Shown piece by piece: positions 1-11,060 of a DNA stretch of 64,000 nucleotides. The stretch is from Geosiphon pyriformis. Lineage: Eukaryota > Glomeromycota > Glomeromycetes > Archaeosporales > Geosiphonaceae. The notes beneath the pieces were generated by a model. That model was not told the origin of the DNA, searched no databases, and worked only from the letters and a program-made list of their open reading frames with translations. Each line of letters begins with the position of its first letter. The stretch's first letter is position 1. The DNA lies in the NCBI GenBank assembly GCA_016748015.1, contig JAAOMT010000515.1:227730-291729 (forward strand). Reading direction: 5' to 3'. The position numbers were made by a program, and so were the translations under genes.

Positions 1-409
1 AGCATACATGACTCGTTTTAAACAATAAACCTAATCTTAACAAATTCGAAAATTAACAATAGCGTTCAGAAAAGTTGAAATTTCAAAATTAGATGGACAA
101 CCAAGACATTGTACAAATAAATTTTTTAAAAACAACCATACTTCGAAAGATGAAGGCATCGACTTATATATTTTTTTCCATAGAGAAAAAAAAATGGTTT
201 AAAAATGTGGGAATCTTATTTTTTAAATTAAATTAATGAATTAATATTATTTATACAGTTCAAAATATTTTTAAATAAGGTATTCTCAACTTGCAACTAT
301 ATTATTTTACAATAATTTTTCTCTCTATTACACCTTAGCAAGGCTTTATATTTAAAAGAGATGGTTAAATTTGTAACATTAAATTAAATTAAATTAAAAA
401 TTAATTTTT
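1..409. other. AT-rich flank, no gene seen
   Basis: No open frame, RNA gene or clear repeat is visible. It contains the presumed 3' flank of the F-box gene on the minus strand, including a short aaatt-type run near 381-400. Confidence 0.6.
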
Positions 410-2277
410 TTAATCTGTATATTTTTCTGAAGCTTTAATTTCAGAACTTTTGTATGCTTTTCTTTTTATCATTGGCATTTTCAATTTTTTATCCCGCGAA
501 AATCTTTTTTGGTTTATAATCGCCTTGAAAAATTTGATGAACTTGGGAGTTATTGATTGTCTCAATAGGAGTTTTGCTTTCGCAGCTGATATAAGAAATC
601 AAAAGGTTAGTAACTGCCTCATAAAAATAAATATGGGACGTAAAAAAATGTTTACATACCTTTATAGCTATTCTGGAAATCGATTACCACCCTGGTCACT
701 TGGAGGTGCCCAATCGCAAATTTCCATGGTTTTGGATGGTTCATCTTCCGAATATTGCCTCTTCCAGCATTATAAGTTCTCAGAATAGACTCATATGGTT
801 TCCAATTTATATCAATAGTAGTGTCGATGGTGATATAATGCAACATTGGCCTGCAGTTATCTAGAAAATCTCGAAAAGCTTCTGTTGACAATTCCCATTT
901 ATCGGAATTAAATTTAAAGTGTAGTCTTTTCAAGGATGTCGGTTTGACTTCGGCAAGCGTTGGCAAAAGGGTACGTAGGTCAAATGAATAGGAGACAATC
1001 ACTAACTCTTCTAAACGCCAAAAGTTTTTCAAATATCGGAGTGGTATAAAGACTTCAGAAGAAGAATGAACGAATAATGTCAGTTTTGAGATGTTGATAC
1101 AATGAAGTAAAACGTTTGGATAAAAATAACGGTGTTCATCCGCACGAAGCACATCGACACCCAGGGAAACCTTGCGTAACGTTGATTGTGCTTTTTTGAT
1201 TATTTTGGCTATTTCTCTAAATGGCAGCTCTTGAGTGTCTAGATGGGAGTTGAAATTTATGAATTCCAATTTTTCAAGAAAAGGAAATTGTGCTTTTGCT
1301 AATGGCCTGAGATGGGCACTGGTGATAGTAGAGCAATTTTGGAATTTTAAGGCAACTAAATTTTGACAAGCTGCCAATCCAAATAATGGGGGGCTATGAC
1401 GCATTAAACAATTGTCTTTTATCTTGACGTATTTTAAAGAATTTGATTGTGTCGCAAGAAGTTCAAAAAGGGGTCCCGGATTTTGATGACCAATCATTAT
1501 GAATTTTTCAAGAGCAATCTGACCAGTGAATAGTGTCCTGAAATTTTCGAAATTATCTACATTCTTCCCATGGCATTTTATTGCCCGAAGGTTTCGGCTG
1601 AGGGCTGCAAAAGTTTGGAGTAAATCTGCTTTGAAATCTTGATTGTTAAATTCTAATCTTGGCAGAAATTTAAGGGATTGTTGACCTAGGTTTAATATCG
1701 AGGTCAGTGGTGGTAACATCTCTTCTAAATATGAAAACTCTTTGTCCAGATTGAGAAACTCAAGACCTTTTGATCGAGTCATGAAAAGTGACAAGAGAGC
1801 TTGAAAAAGATGCGCGTTTTGCAATTCAAATTGGCGTTTAGCTATATAGTCCCCTTCAATTTCAGTTAGATTGCGCCACGCTTTAATGGATTCTCTTAAT
1901 TCAATCATATCCAGTTCTTTCAAAAAACTCGGATAATCGAACGATGCTGGCTCATCAAAATAACCAGAGTTGCCTGCGATTCCACATAGATCTTTTTGCT
2001 CATAAGTTAGAAAGGAAAAATATATTGGCACCAATTTTGGAGATGGTTGTACAAACCGATGGAACGGTCGTTTCCATAAAAATTCGATTGCATTCTGACA
2101 CCATACTCTATTGAGTAACACGCAAGAGTGAAGAGTTCTAATATCTTGGGAATCAATGTATCCCATAACAATTTTGATTGCTACATCAGGAAAGAAAATT
2201 TTACTTTTTTTCTTAGCATTAGATAATTTCTTGAAATTTTTATATTCTTTCCGCCATTTCTTAATTTTTGAAAACAT
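410..2277 (-). CDS. F-box/leucine-rich repeat-like protein, two exons
   Basis: Probable substrate adaptor of an SCF ubiquitin ligase. Exon 1 is 2277-660 and begins MFSKIKKWRKEYKNF. An F-box-like stretch at about residues 28-70 starts FFPDVAIKIVMGYI and ends in the WCQNAIEFLWKRPF motif common in expanded fungal F-box families. The rest is Leu-rich with irregular LRR-like pieces such as LKRLHFKFN. The open frame seems to stop at 652, but the last codons spell AAAG/GTATGT, a strong donor. On the minus strand a CTAAC branch site and a TATATCAG acceptor follow, giving an intron at 659-586 and a second exon at 585-410. That adds a Lys/Arg-rich tail of about 58 residues, 597 aa in total. No upstream partner is obvious. 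The F-box family assignment is good; the second exon is an inference from splice signals. Confidence 0.75.
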
Positions 2278-3632
2278 TTTGGGTGGTGGGAATTTACAAG
2301 GACATCGAACAGTGTCAATTCAGTCTGGCATAACTTTGTCGTGATAGTTATTCTATTTTTCGGTCCCACCTTGTAGATAACGAGAGAATAAACAATAAAT
2401 GTTTTACAAATTAATCATAAATATGCTCAAATTTGGCTGTTTCGGAAAATATTCGGTCATCAATGCGGCATCTACCGTTTATTTTTCAAAGTTTTAGTTG
2501 TAATCATTGTTTAAGTCGATCAGTAAATAATTGAAATGCTTGGCAGTTATTCAAACAATTTATCAAAAATGAGATCAAAACTTTCTAAAAATTTTTTCGC
2601 AACACATTCAAAATTTTCTTGGAGACCAATGTTCTTGGAGTGCATTTGGAAATCCTAACTATTAAAATAACATACAACTCTGACATAATATTTTCTTGGA
2701 CACATTTAGGCTGGATTAATCCGACCAATCGCTGAATATTTATTCCACAGCAATCAATAGTTGCATTAAAAGAATTTTTCGATAATTTTTAATCTGCAGG
2801 CAACCTACTAATTAACATTACGGAAAATCTCCCTTCAATGAGTAGTGCCAAATATTTGTGATGATTGGTAACAAAAGAATTTTTTTTCAAAAGCTGAATT
2901 TCACCGTAATATTTTAATTCTTTATGAGAAATCAAATTACATGTGTAAACTGGAGCGGAAATTGCGCAATGAAGATTTTGCGATGTCGAGTTATTATTGA
3001 TCGAATGAAACCTAAAACTTGCGACAAGGCAATTTCAGAATAAGTGTAGCAAAGCAATAACGTTTCCTTTGTTTTATGCCTAAAAACCTCTCGCATTTCG
3101 AATGATGTTTTTTAATATATTGCACATAATTTTTAAACATTGCCGAAATAAATAATTTTATAGCAACGGCTGGTGGAAGAAAATTTTTCTACGCAAAGCA
3201 AATCTCCGAAATCGTTCTCAATTTTTAATGGTCATCAAGAATTTCCTGATTGGAACCTACAAATATTTTTAAAATTACACGATAATCACTTTAATTAGAC
3301 CCTTTTTGACACAAAATGACTTATAAATGTAGTTTTCATCCTGGTTTTCTCTTCACCAATTATGATGAAGTTAAGTTGGTCTTTATAATAAAATCCAAGT
3401 AAAGAGAGTTTTGGCAAACTTTATACATTTTCTTGATATAGAATCTTTTTAGGGAAAAAATGTTTTTTTAACTTGCTATAAAACCAAAAATCCGATCTGA
3501 AGAAAATAATTCAATATTTTGATTCCTAAATTGTTGCACTTCTTGAAAAATCTTTACCTAAGGATGCTCTTTATAATCGGAGAAGCTAATGAGATCTTCA
3601 GATTCCTAGTTTTCGCCGCACTGTTTGAATGC
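2278..3632. other. Intergenic, no gene seen
   Basis: About 1.35 kb of AT-rich DNA between two minus-strand genes. It should hold the promoter of the F-box gene (right edge of that gene) and the 3' flank of the NTPase gene. No coding exon, repeat or RNA gene was recognised. Confidence 0.5.
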
Positions 3633-4448
3633 TCATATTTTAATATCTAAAGCTCTTTCAATGTTTCTAACAACGAATTCAGCCAAATTTTCCCGATTTT
3701 CTTTTTTCACTTCAATTATACTAATCCTTTTACCCCCTCTATCATCATCTTTTAAATCACCAAAGTTTCGAATTTTTTCAGCCAAATTTCCTCCACCATG
3801 CTTCGTGACTGTGCCGAGGACAAAGCAAGCTTGTTGCTTCATTTTTTTATCCTGAGCAATCTCTAATGTTTGTCCAAAGAGAAGTTCCCAAGCAGCTTGT
3901 ACGAAAGCGTTGGAAAAATTCTCCATTTTTCCGATTTCGTCAATAATGATTATAGACTTTGGAACATCTTGACTGTTAATTGATTCCATCGAAGATTCAG
4001 ATTTTGTTGGCTTTAAGAGCGGAATCACAATTTCTGGCCAGTTTTTAGTATCAATAAAGTAATCTTTGACATTTGGAAAGTTTCGATATGGTGGGAAATT
4101 TGTAGGCCAGTATCCAGGTTTGCGAGCTAAGATGGTGCGCGTCGATTGTATATTGTTATCTGAAATTGTTATTATATCAAACCCGATTCGTATATTTGTT
4201 GAAGTGATTGAAGACGAAGGGAACCTTTTCACTGAATTGGATTCAGTTACTTCTTCAGTGTAGAAACCACGAATTGTAAGTTTTGAGGATGGATATTTTG
4301 ATTGAAATATTTTGATAACTTTTTTAATAAGTGTTGTTTTCCCAACTCCTGGCATTCCGGTTAGGAATATTGCATGTTGAGAGGAATTCATAGCTTTGTT
4401 TTGATATAAGGTGGTTAGTACATGCATATAAAAATTAAACAGAGCCAT
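3633..4448 (-). CDS. THEP1/NTPCR-like nucleoside triphosphatase
   Basis: P-loop NTPase of the THEP1 (cancer-related NTPase, NTPCR) family, which hydrolyses nucleoside triphosphates; the physiological role in fungi is unclear. The Walker A motif is GMPGVGKTT at about residues 32-40. Walker B is IIIIDEIGKME at about residue 168, followed by the family-typical downstream LGTVTKHGGG, matching the LATIP/TVP-like segment. The single-exon frame gives 271 aa, longer than the usual 180-200 aa, because of an inserted stretch around residues 70-150 and because of the N-terminus. Met20 (MNSSQHAIF, codon at 4391) lies at the usual family start and gives 252 aa. A TACTAAC-like branch site just upstream, at 4413-4419, makes an intron ahead of Met20 possible. 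The family call is firm; the start is uncertain. Confidence 0.8.
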   Translation of the reverse strand: MALFNFYMHVLTTLYQNKAMNSSQHAIFLTGMPGVGKTTLIKKVIKIFQSKYPSSKLTIRGFYTEEVTESNSVKRFPSSSITSTNIRIGFDIITISDNNIQSTRTILARKPGYWPTNFPPYRNFPNVKDYFIDTKNWPEIVIPLLKPTKSESSMESINSQDVPKSIIIIDEIGKMENFSNAFVQAAWELLFGQTLEIAQDKKMKQQACFVLGTVTKHGGGNLAEKIRNFGDLKDDDRGGKRISIIEVKKENRENLAEFVVRNIERALDIKI

Positions 4449-5234
4449 TTTTTCTTTATATGCAATGTTTCCGGCGATATAACTCTCAGTTGTGTTTGGT
4501 AATTATCAGTCAATCTACATATGACATTATGTAATATGTAAAGCTTGGCATTAATAGAGATGATTTTGAGGTTTCCTGTCTTTGTAGAGAACCTGGAGAG
4601 ATAAGAAACCTTGATTAAATTTTTTCCAAAAATCATTAATTCTTAGTTCTAGTTTCCAATTATAAAATCTTTCTCATGAGCAAAAATATAAATAAATAAT
4701 TCCATTTAAGAAAATTTTTACAATTCAGGAAATTAAGCTGTCTTTTGAACAAATTAAATTTTAAATTTTGGTTTCAAAAATAATTATACTTTTTGGCTCG
4801 AATATACAGAAAATAGGCAAAAAACTAGAATTCAAATTCATCTATTTGAATCTTTTTATCTTAGGCATAGTTTTATGTTGACTTTTATTCCCTATGTGGT
4901 ACCTGGTCATTTTTACAGCTTAAACACTTGGCAAAAATTATAAAAAAATGCATATCACAGATATTCTCTAGGAATATGACATAATTAAATGAAAATACTA
5001 AGCATAAAAATTATGAAAAATCAACTATCATTTATATTTTTGGCAAAAACACTTTCTAGAAGGATTTCTTTTTAAAAATCTCAAGTTACCGTCTAATCTT
5101 GAATATATCATTTGCATTTACAAATCTGGAAGCTTTACTAATATATAATAAAAATGTAGTTACAATCATTAAGCAAATCATAATAAAGGATAAAAACCGA
5201 TTTTCAAACTGACATAAGATAAAAATTACGATTA
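4449..5234. promoter_or_regulatory. Divergent intergenic region between NTPase and MSH5
   Basis: This 786-base spacer separates a minus-strand and a plus-strand gene, so it must carry both promoters. It is AT-rich throughout. No TATA box or binding site stands out enough to name. Confidence 0.3.
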
Positions 5235-8200
5235 ATGATATCAAATTGTTATCTGAATAATTTGCGTCGGCAATTATGCCAAATTCAGATTTCCATTCAA
5301 CTTTTTATCCTTAACCAATCAATAATTGACTATAAGGACCAAAAACCTCTATTATCTCCAATGGAATCTCAAACAGAGGATTTATTTTCTTCCCGAGCCT
5401 CGAGCGAATCCCATCCATCAGTTGCGTCCGCGCTCGAAACCTCATTATCATCGCAAGTATCAGTAAAATCCCGTCCCTCAAGAGCACTTCAGCACAAAAA
5501 TTCATCTGATGTATCAACATCAATAGATTTAAATTCTTCAACTGCATCATGGGAGGGGGTATCAGATCGTACTACCTCAATAAGCCAAAACGGAAATCGA
5601 CACCCGACACCCAGAGCAAATCTTTCACACCAAAGAAGAAGAGCTCAGCAAAAAGAAAGAAGATCAAAACGAGTACCCTTTGAAATTGAGGATGAGGAAC
5701 CTGTAATTTCGACTCCAACGACAGAAATGAAAACTGATCAAGAACAAACTACTGAGGAGGGTGAGAGCTCCTTGGAGGATGAAGATATATTGACAGGAAA
5801 AGTTAGTGAAAGTCACGCGAGATTTATGAATATTATTTTAAAGAGTATCATATTCTAATTGATTAAAAATTTTCGTATACAGATTGTTATGGCGGTTAGC
5901 TATAGACATCGCAAATTAGGATGTGCTTACTACAATGTTACCAATTCAACTTTATATTTGATGGAGGATGCGTACGAAGCTCCTCCTTACGATATTCTAC
6001 ATCTTTGTAAGTATTTAAATTATGTTTGGAGTATGTGCAAGGCTTTTATTAATGCTGAAATTGCATATATTCAAAGTGCGCTTTCAAATTATGCCCTCGG
6101 CGATTTTGACAAGTTCAAGGGCAGATGAAGAATTTATACAGGCATTGAAAGTTGCAGGTTAACAAGATTTTCACGAAATTTATCCTGAAGGTAATGGCAA
6201 ATACTCAAGATAATGCAAATTCTCACGATTTTATAATATTAGATGAGCCCGGGACAGTTGAGACAATGGTTGAAATACGTCCTAGCGCTGAATTTGTTTG
6301 GGGATCAGCAAAAACGAAATTGTTGTCGATCAAATGTGCTCAAGCTTATGAAAATTCACCATCGCAGATTGAGGCCACTCGAAAAGAAATGTATTTAAAG
6401 TTGTCCAGTATTGTTGACATGGAGAGCGTTGAGACGGTAAAATCTTTGATATAATTTCTAGGTCTTTTTCAATTTTTCAATTGTTTATTTTCTCAGGTGG
6501 GATGTGCTGGCTCTCTTATTACCTACCTCTCCAAGGCAAGAACTACGGGTGATTTACCAGAAGGCCAAGGTCTAGAAGTACTTTCTGTTGAGCAATTTTC
6601 GGTGTAAGTTAAATACAGAATTTCGAATTGCAGATTTTTTTACAGCTCTCCAATCAGTATTTTTCCCACAGAAAATCTTTTCTTCACGTAAACGCAGATG
6701 CACTTTGGTCAGTTTATATATTCCCTTTTTTTGAAAAAAATCTTTACCATAAGTCTTATTTTTCAGCCTTGTTTAATTTTTCTTTAGCTCTTTACAAATA
6801 TTTGAAGATGAGACACATCCAAACATGCATATGCGCTCAAGAGCGAAAGAAGGATTATCTGTGTTTGGTAAATATTCTCTCAATTATTTCTTTAAACTAA
6901 TTTAAAAAGTTGATATTTTACTTGAGATATTTTGAGCAAGATTAAATTGTTCAAGTAAAAAATTATAGGGATTCTTGATAACACGCGTACTACATTTGGA
7001 AAAATTCTCTACAAGCAATGGTTCCTCCGGCCAACTCTTGATCTGGAGACTTTAAACGAGAGATATTTAACTATTGAATGTTTAATTCAGCCGGAAAATC
7101 TACAAGTTTCTGACCAATTGGCGGCGTGTCTAAAGCATTTAAAAAACGTTCCTAAAATCCTGGCCAATATGAAGATGACATTGAATATGACCGAGTGGCA
7201 ATCCCTCTTAAAGGTCGGTTTTTTTTAAATACCTAAAGATATTTTTGTCAAGAGACTCGATTTAAAATTGTAAAAAATAGTTTGCCTTCTTTGGCTTAAA
7301 AATTCGGAATCTCGCGCGAGAATTGAATCAATCAGAGGAAATACGAATTTTCAGAAAGGTAAGTAGCCTAAAAAGGGGAATACTTAAAGAACATGTCTCT
7401 AACATTGTTTTTTTTGGTCAACAAAAGATTAGGGAAATATTGGTTGTCAGTGACCTTAAAGATATTGGATCTTGCATCAACGACGTGGTCGGTGATACTT
7501 TTAAATTTTGACAATTTATTCTTCTATGCTTAAAGACGTAAAAATTTAGATTGATTTTGATGAGAGTGCTACCGAAAGTCGTTGTGTTGTGAAGCCACAC
7601 GTAGATGAGGCAAGTAGGTTTTAATCAGTTTGATTTAGAGAATAAAATAATAAAATATAAATTGAATTACAGGAGCTTGATGAAATGAAGAGAACTTACA
7701 ATGGATTGGACAGCTTTTTGGTAAAGGTGTTCTTTTTCAAAGCAAAAGATCAAATTCTATATCTCAATTCATTAATCATCCAGTCTGAAGTGGCACGTGA
7801 GATCGCCACTATGATCCCAACTGAATTTGCTTCCACGTTAAACGTCATTTACTTTCCTCAACTGGGATATCTCATTACTGTACCGTTAAAGCTTGAGTGG
7901 AAAGAAGAGGATGACTTCAAAATTGAGGGATTCTATTATCAAGTGAGTTTAACCTTGGAATGATTTATGCAAAAATTTGTTACTAATATTAATTTAAAAT
8001 ATATTTAGTTTAGTACAGAAACAACAGTTTATTACAAAAATGATCGAATGCGAGGTACGCTATAGATAGCTACTGGTTTTCTTTTAACAATTATATTAAA
8101 TTTTTTTCTTAAAGAACTTGATGAATATCTCGGTGACATTCATGGGCTTATTGTTGGTATGTTAAACAACCCTTTAAATCGCAGTTCAAATTCAAAAATT

Positions 8201-10062
8201 TAAGGATTTTGTAATGTCTTTTGGATAGATCGAGAAATAGAAATTATGCAAAGGCTTCAAGAACGAATTCTAGAATACTCAACATTACTTTGCAATTGTA
8301 CTGGAGTTTGCGCAGAACTTGATTGGTTAAAAATTGCTTTGTTTTTGATCTGTGAAGCATCTTCAATTTAGTGTATCGTCCTCACTTTATTTAATTGTCA
8401 GCCTTCTCTCTTTGGCTGAATCTGCACGAAGATATAACTACTGCCGACCACAAATGACTGAAGAGAATATTTTAAAAATTACTAAGGGAAGGTAAACTTA
8501 CGAAAATATAATTTAACTACCACGGGAAGACAGGCCTCCGGCCTGCCCGAAGCAATCGAGGATTTTTTCTCGAATCAGAATTTTAAGAAATTTCATATAA
8601 ACCAGGCATCCGCTGCAAGAGCTTTGCGTTGATGTTTTTGTCACTAATGATACCTACATTGTTGGGGGTAAGGGGGTTAATAAAGATGAAGATCTAGAAG
8701 ATGCCCCAACTTCTGAGATGGATGAAGAAACTGATAATTCAACATCGGGAGGTCGAGATATAAATTACAGTGATGAGAAAAGTGTAATGTTGCTCAGTGG
8801 AGCAAATTATTCTGGGAAGAGTGTCTATCTGAAGCAGATTGCAGTTATTGTATTTATGGCTCATATTGGAAGGTCAGTTAACATTCAAAGCTCAAAGACT
8901 TGAAAGGCGTTAGTTTAATTTAAGGATAATATTCCATTTTTCAGCTTTGTTCCAGCGGAAACTGCGATCATTGGCTTGACAGACAAAATATTGACGCGAG
9001 TACAGACGCGAGAAACAATTTCAAGAGTCAGTTTTTTCGATAGCGATATTTATTTTGCTTTAAAGTTCTAACTTTAACCATTTTCCAATAGATTCAAAGT
9101 GCCTTCATGATTGACTTACAGCAAATATCTATGGCACTACGTAGCTGCACATCCCGTTCGTTACTTATATTCGATGAGTTTGGAAAGGGAACGGGGTCGA
9201 CAGGTGAGTTTAATTTTCGGAAATAAATGTCCAGCTTTAGAACTTTGATATTTTATTTATTTTCGTATACCGTTCAATCTAATACTCCCAGACGGGGCAG
9301 GTTTATTCTGCGGAGTGATCGAACACTTGTTAAAACGTGGTCGAGAATGCCCAAAGGTGATCGCAGCCACACATTTCCATGGTATTATTTATAAGTTTCA
9401 CTTTGCTCCTTAATCTGAAGACTGGAATGTGGAAAATAAATCAAATAGTCCCGATTCAGATTCAACTTTACTGTTGGCTATTTGACTAGAAATTTTCGAA
9501 AACGATCTTCTTTCTCCTAGCCTTCCAATTACGCTTGGAACAATGGAAATTATTAGGGATGACAATGATGGCGAATTAACATTTCTGTATAGGTCAGCGA
9601 TAAAGTTTGATTTTGTATATATATTTTAACTTAATTTATTTTTCCTACAAGAACTAATCCAGAGCACTCATGATAAATTATTTGATATACCAGACTGGTG
9701 CCTGGTAGGAGTACTTCCTCATGGGGAAGCTTTTGTGCTACCATGGCTGGTGTCCCTGCACATGTAGTTCAAAGAGGTATAAGAAAATCATAATTACTTT
9801 GTTTTTTTAGAACTTTATTCATACCACAAAATCGCATTTTTTAGCGAACTATCTTTCCTCTCTTTTTGCAAAGTACGAATCGATTCCACCACCTTTCGCA
9901 GACGAACGTGAACGAAGAACTTATGCGATATGTGAACAGGTTTCTCGAAGATTTGTTGAATTGAATTTTGGCAATGAAAATGAAATGATGGAAGAGGATA
10001 GCGATATAGACACAGAAATCGAGTCATTCTTTGATTGGGTTGGACGAGAGGCAAATCTTTGA
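5235..10062 (+). CDS. MSH5: MutS homologue 5 (meiotic crossover protein), 24 exons
   Basis: MSH5 pairs with MSH4 on Holliday junctions in meiosis and promotes crossovers; it does not repair mismatches. Exon ends: 5801, 5883-6006, 6077-6157, 6210-6436, 6497-6603, 6672-6707, 6788-6867, 6969-7213, 7281-7358, 7428-7487, 7550-7609, 7673-7720, 7784-7942, 8009-8054, 8115-8156, 8229-8325, 8402-8491, 8606-8872, 8945-9026, 9092-9203, 9292-9381, 9490-9592, 9694-9776, 9845-10062. The exons sum to 1,033 codons in frame. Family matches run from KLGCAYYNVTNST through SLQIFEDETHPN, KNVPKILANMK and YNYCRP to the ATPase. Walker A is SGANYSGKS (about residue 780); Walker B is LLIFDEFGKGTGSTDG (about 859). The N-terminal extension of about 190 residues is Ser/Thr/Glu-rich and longer than usual; Met43 (5361) is an alternative start. 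An acidic insert of about 40 residues precedes Walker A. Intron 11 is GC-AG. The intron at 6158-6209 is the weakest junction. Confidence 0.93.
7610..7672 (+). other. GC-AG intron within MSH5
   Basis: The exon reads GATGAG, then GCAAGTAGG, and the intron ends AATTACAG before GAGCTTGAT. Splicing here gives CVVKPHVDEELDEMK, which keeps the length expected for the family. The only GT alternative (GTAGATGAG at 7601) would remove three residues from an otherwise gap-free alignment. Confidence 0.75.
8529..8573. repeat. GC-rich double hairpin inside MSH5 intron 17
   Basis: CAGGCC (8531-8536) and GGCCTG (8540-8545) form a 6-bp stem with a 3-base loop. TCGAG (8556-8560) and CTCGA (8569-8573) form a second stem. 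The patch is far richer in G+C than the surrounding intron, which at 114 bases is the longest in the gene. Confidence 0.6.
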
Positions 10063-10360
10063 TTCATTGATAGTCTAATTGCCATGTAAAAATCATGTTA
10101 TCGTAATGTTAATCTGAGAAAGTCCAAATCTCATTTCATGGTAATAATATTTGCAAATTTCAAAGCATGAATATATACTTGAAATAATTTATACCGCTGC
10201 ATAAATGTTGTGATATATCTTGTGAATTTTGCGATTTTAAATGTCACACAAAATTAGGAGGATTTTTCTCGAGATAAATAATGAGAATGAATATTTTTAC
10301 GCGATATCTGTAATAAAGGTAACTTTTTTCATTAAAACTTTTAATATCGAGAAATAAATG
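10063..10360. other. 3' flank of MSH5
   Basis: AT-rich sequence with no coding signal. It presumably holds the MSH5 polyadenylation region. Confidence 0.4.
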
Positions 10361-11060
10361 TCTACCAATGGGTGCCATAACCCTTTATATTTATGACTTT
10401 TTGGCATCGAGTCAATAAAATGAAGAATTATCCATAATAGAATAGCGTTCCATGTAGTAATGACTGCCGCCTTCAAGTCACCTTCTGTTCGTGGCTTTCG
10501 GTTCTGTGAATCGAATTTTTAACTTCCCTGCACATATTTTCTATTGGACCAAGATCTTGGGATTGTGAACGCCATTCCAAAGTCACAATTTCAAAATTAT
10601 CTTGGAGTACTTTCACAAACTTGCACTTGTGAATTGGAGAGTTATCTTCATAGAATATTGGTTATTTGGTGGTCATAATCATTGGATAAAACTATATCCA
10701 ATATATACCTCATCAGTCATGCGTGAGGGGGGTGGGAATCAAATGATTCAACCCTTGTCTACTAATACACATGATAAGTTTACGCCAACTTTTAACAGTT
10801 GCACGCGTTTTATCAGCTCACTTTTATGACACCATACATGAAATTTCCCACAAGAATCGGTGCTTATAGAAGATTCGTCTGTGCAAAGAACACGTTCCCA
10901 ATCATCTTTGTAGGTTTCAGTCCAATTTAACCATTTAATTGGGTTTAGTTTAGTAATCATTGGTTTGTTACACATTATAAAGGTTTTCTAATGGACCAAA
11001 GAGTTTTATCAACAATAAGTTTTCGACCACTATAATTTCTTTTTAAATAATCAGTATTTT
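10361..11060 (-). mobile_element. Dead Tc1/mariner (DD34E) transposase remnant
   Basis: Pieces of a DDE transposase lie in order on the minus strand in different frames. WERVLCTDES (about 10880-10910) carries the first catalytic Asp. DNSPIHKCKFVK (about 10610-10650) carries the second. DLGPIENM (about 10545-10565) carries the Glu. A C-terminal piece, AVITTWNAILL followed by FIDSMPKSHKYKG, runs to about 10365. A further piece, KRNYSGRKLIV, lies near 11030. Stops and frame changes separate the pieces, so it is inactive. No intact terminal inverted repeats were found; a CCCC/GGGG inverted pair near 11115-11130 could belong to one end. The family call rests on the spacing and order of the DDE motifs. 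Confidence 0.85.
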
